Positions 62,432-64,000 of a stretch of DNA of 64,000 nt are shown piece after piece; position 1 is the stretch's first letter, and each line of letters starts with the position of its first letter. The notes below the pieces were generated by a model. That model ran no database searches and was not told the origin of the DNA. It saw only the letters and a list, made by a program, of their open reading frames with translations. The position numbers and the translations under genes were made by a program. The stretch is from Trichoplax adhaerens. Its lineage: Eukaryota > Placozoa > Uniplacotomia > Trichoplacea > Trichoplacidae. Where the stretch lies: the NCBI RefSeq assembly GCF_000150275.1, contig NW_002060944.1, positions 5,281,080-5,345,079 on the forward strand, given 5' to 3'.

Positions 62432-64000
62432 CTTGACAATAAGATATTAAAAGAGATCAAATGTTAGAAAAATTTTGAGGCCGTAATTTGGCAGTTATTT
62501 ACACAGTCATTGCCGTCCATTGTATGTCGATTACTATAACTCAGTCACTAGCTACTGCAGAAATGAAATTTCCCAATGCTGTATCAATGAAGCATTTGAA
62601 ATTATATAGGGTATATCGAGTTTAAGGATAAAGAATAGCCTAGGTGATTGATTATAGATGGAGGAATAATTGCATAATATACAATGTATATTCTACCACG
62701 CTACTGTACTCTATTGTTTATTAAACCTCATCCTAATACTACTGTACTATTAAAGGGATTGCATTCATCATCAACATGTTACAATTTCAAATTAACCACA
62801 TTGTATACTGTATGTATGAAAATTTAAAGTCCGGTGATTTGAAAGGTATAATCACGATTATAAGGAATCGAACAGTCCTAGGATATAGTTTTGAAGATTA
62901 CAACAATAATTTGCAGGTTTACGCGTACCATCGCTAACGTATCGAGAAAGTGCTAAAAATTTACTTCCGATACTATCTCAGACTCAGATTACGAGTATGT
63001 AAAATTCTTTGAATTAATTATCGATTCGATGCAAAGCCGATGTAAGGTATCGTCCATTGCTGACTAGAAGATTAGAAAGATTTTACAATCTTGTGTCTGT
63101 TATCGTATCTACTAAAATTTAGTGGCAATTACTCAGAAATTTTCAATTGTTGTAACCTTTATGTTACTCGATTACGCATTCGGTATCGGTTGTTTAATAT
63201 GTTCGTACAGCTGCTGTACTGCAGGCAGAAAGTCAAACTGTGGCTTCCTTGATTACAGTATATACTTATATTAATTATTGGTGTCTGCGTTTCGATGTTG
63301 TTCACGATAAGCAGTAGAGTCAATATCATAACTTTCCCACTACTATAAATGTTATTACTTCCATCGTTTGATAAAAGTGAGACTACATCTTTCGTATTCG
63401 ATTATCAAAATTTAAAAAATTAAGCAATCAACATTAAAAAATAAGGAATTGAATCGATTTTGTACCACCGCCATTACATCTCGTGTCGTTTATAATGACA
63501 CGTATGAAATTGTTAAGTGTTGTCAAGGATAAGAATAGAAAGGTAGAGTATTTCAAAACATATTCATCAACAGTCCAATATAATACCGCTGGTGTTAGAA
63601 ATAGAAATTAAAATGTAGTTTGCTCGGTTTGATATCAAAACGTATGCGTATAAGAACAGAGTCGATATGTCGATACCAATGCATTGAATGATAGGAATTA
63701 ATCCAATACTGTACTAGCAGAGATATTACTACATGGACCGTGACACTACCATTGAATCTGATTAATTTTTCCTACAGTACAGTATATATCATTGCGTTAA
63801 GACGAGAATTTCAAGTTCTCTTTTGTTGGATGAATGTTGGATTAAACAGTATATTTACTGAATTCTCATCCTCTCCTATAATTTCACATTGCTAAAAATA
63901 TGGATAGATAGAAATTTGTGGAAAAGAATTGGCTGGGCTTGATTTCTTACTACCGGTACCCGTTGTACAGTACTGTAGAGTGTCACGTATTGTTTCTATC
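62432..64000. other. Unassigned right end, probably QSOX 5' intron or flank
   Basis: About 1.6 kb of AT-rich sequence. The first visible QSOX exon begins with a split codon, so at least one more exon lies upstream on the minus strand. I looked for a WCxxC-coding segment on that strand and found none. No other gene is seen. Confidence 0.55.

Noticed and set aside
62641-62700. Possible QSOX thioredoxin active-site exon on the minus strand
   Set aside because: The segment reads VVEYTLYY with no CxxC and no matching splice phase, so it is not the missing exon.

Overview
The window is animal nuclear DNA: AT-rich, with spliceosomal introns that are mostly 50-400 bp long (GT..AG), single-exon genes mixed with genes of up to 31 exons, and no operons, tRNA, rRNA, CRISPR array or intact transposon that I could see. 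It carries a retinoid X receptor, which is a metazoan-only family, together with ependymin-, QSOX-, CTR1- and ABCC10-type genes. The compact gene structure, the base composition and the very conserved RXR fit an early-branching animal. Placozoa (Trichoplax or Hoilungia) is my best guess. That assignment is inference; I ran no database search.

Layout. Bases 1-13618 hold no gene I can support. Bases 1440-2430 contain a decayed tandem array, and 9.3-12.6 kb is rich in GTAC/CAGTA repeats with an 80-110 bp tandem repeat built around a perfect 28-bp palindrome. RXR (+) lies at 13619-16824. RCL1 (-) at 18838-19950 follows an ABCC10/MRP7-type transporter (-, 24 exons) at 20909-28169. A 1.8 kb spacer with duplicated segments separates ABCC10 from MRPS16 (+, 29963-31271), which converges on ECHDC1 (-, 31863-33433). 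ECHDC1 is divergent from SURF6 (+, 34110-35048). An ependymin-related secreted protein (+, single exon) sits alone at 38131-38907, followed by a CTR1-type copper transporter (-, 41426-42881). A FAM124-like gene (-, 45693-48232) is divergent from SKIC2/SKIV2L (+, 31 exons, 50103-58159), and the spacer between them is filled by two tandem arrays (48594-48714 and about 48830-49760). SKIC2 converges on a QSOX sulfhydryl oxidase (-, 58708 to at least 62431), whose 5' end I could not find.

For the multi-exon genes I placed the splice sites by hand and checked that every exon length agrees with its codon count and phase; the merged frames are open from end to end. Functionally the genes are unrelated housekeeping and regulatory genes: 18S rRNA processing (RCL1), nucleolar ribosome assembly (SURF6), mitoribosome (MRPS16), cytoplasmic 3'-5' mRNA decay (SKIC2), acyl-CoA metabolite proofreading (ECHDC1), disulfide formation (QSOX), copper uptake (CTR1), efflux (ABCC10) and nuclear receptor signalling (RXR). 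No undescribed system is evident in the genes. The less explained material is the repeat content of the spacers and the N-terminal half of the FAM124-like protein.
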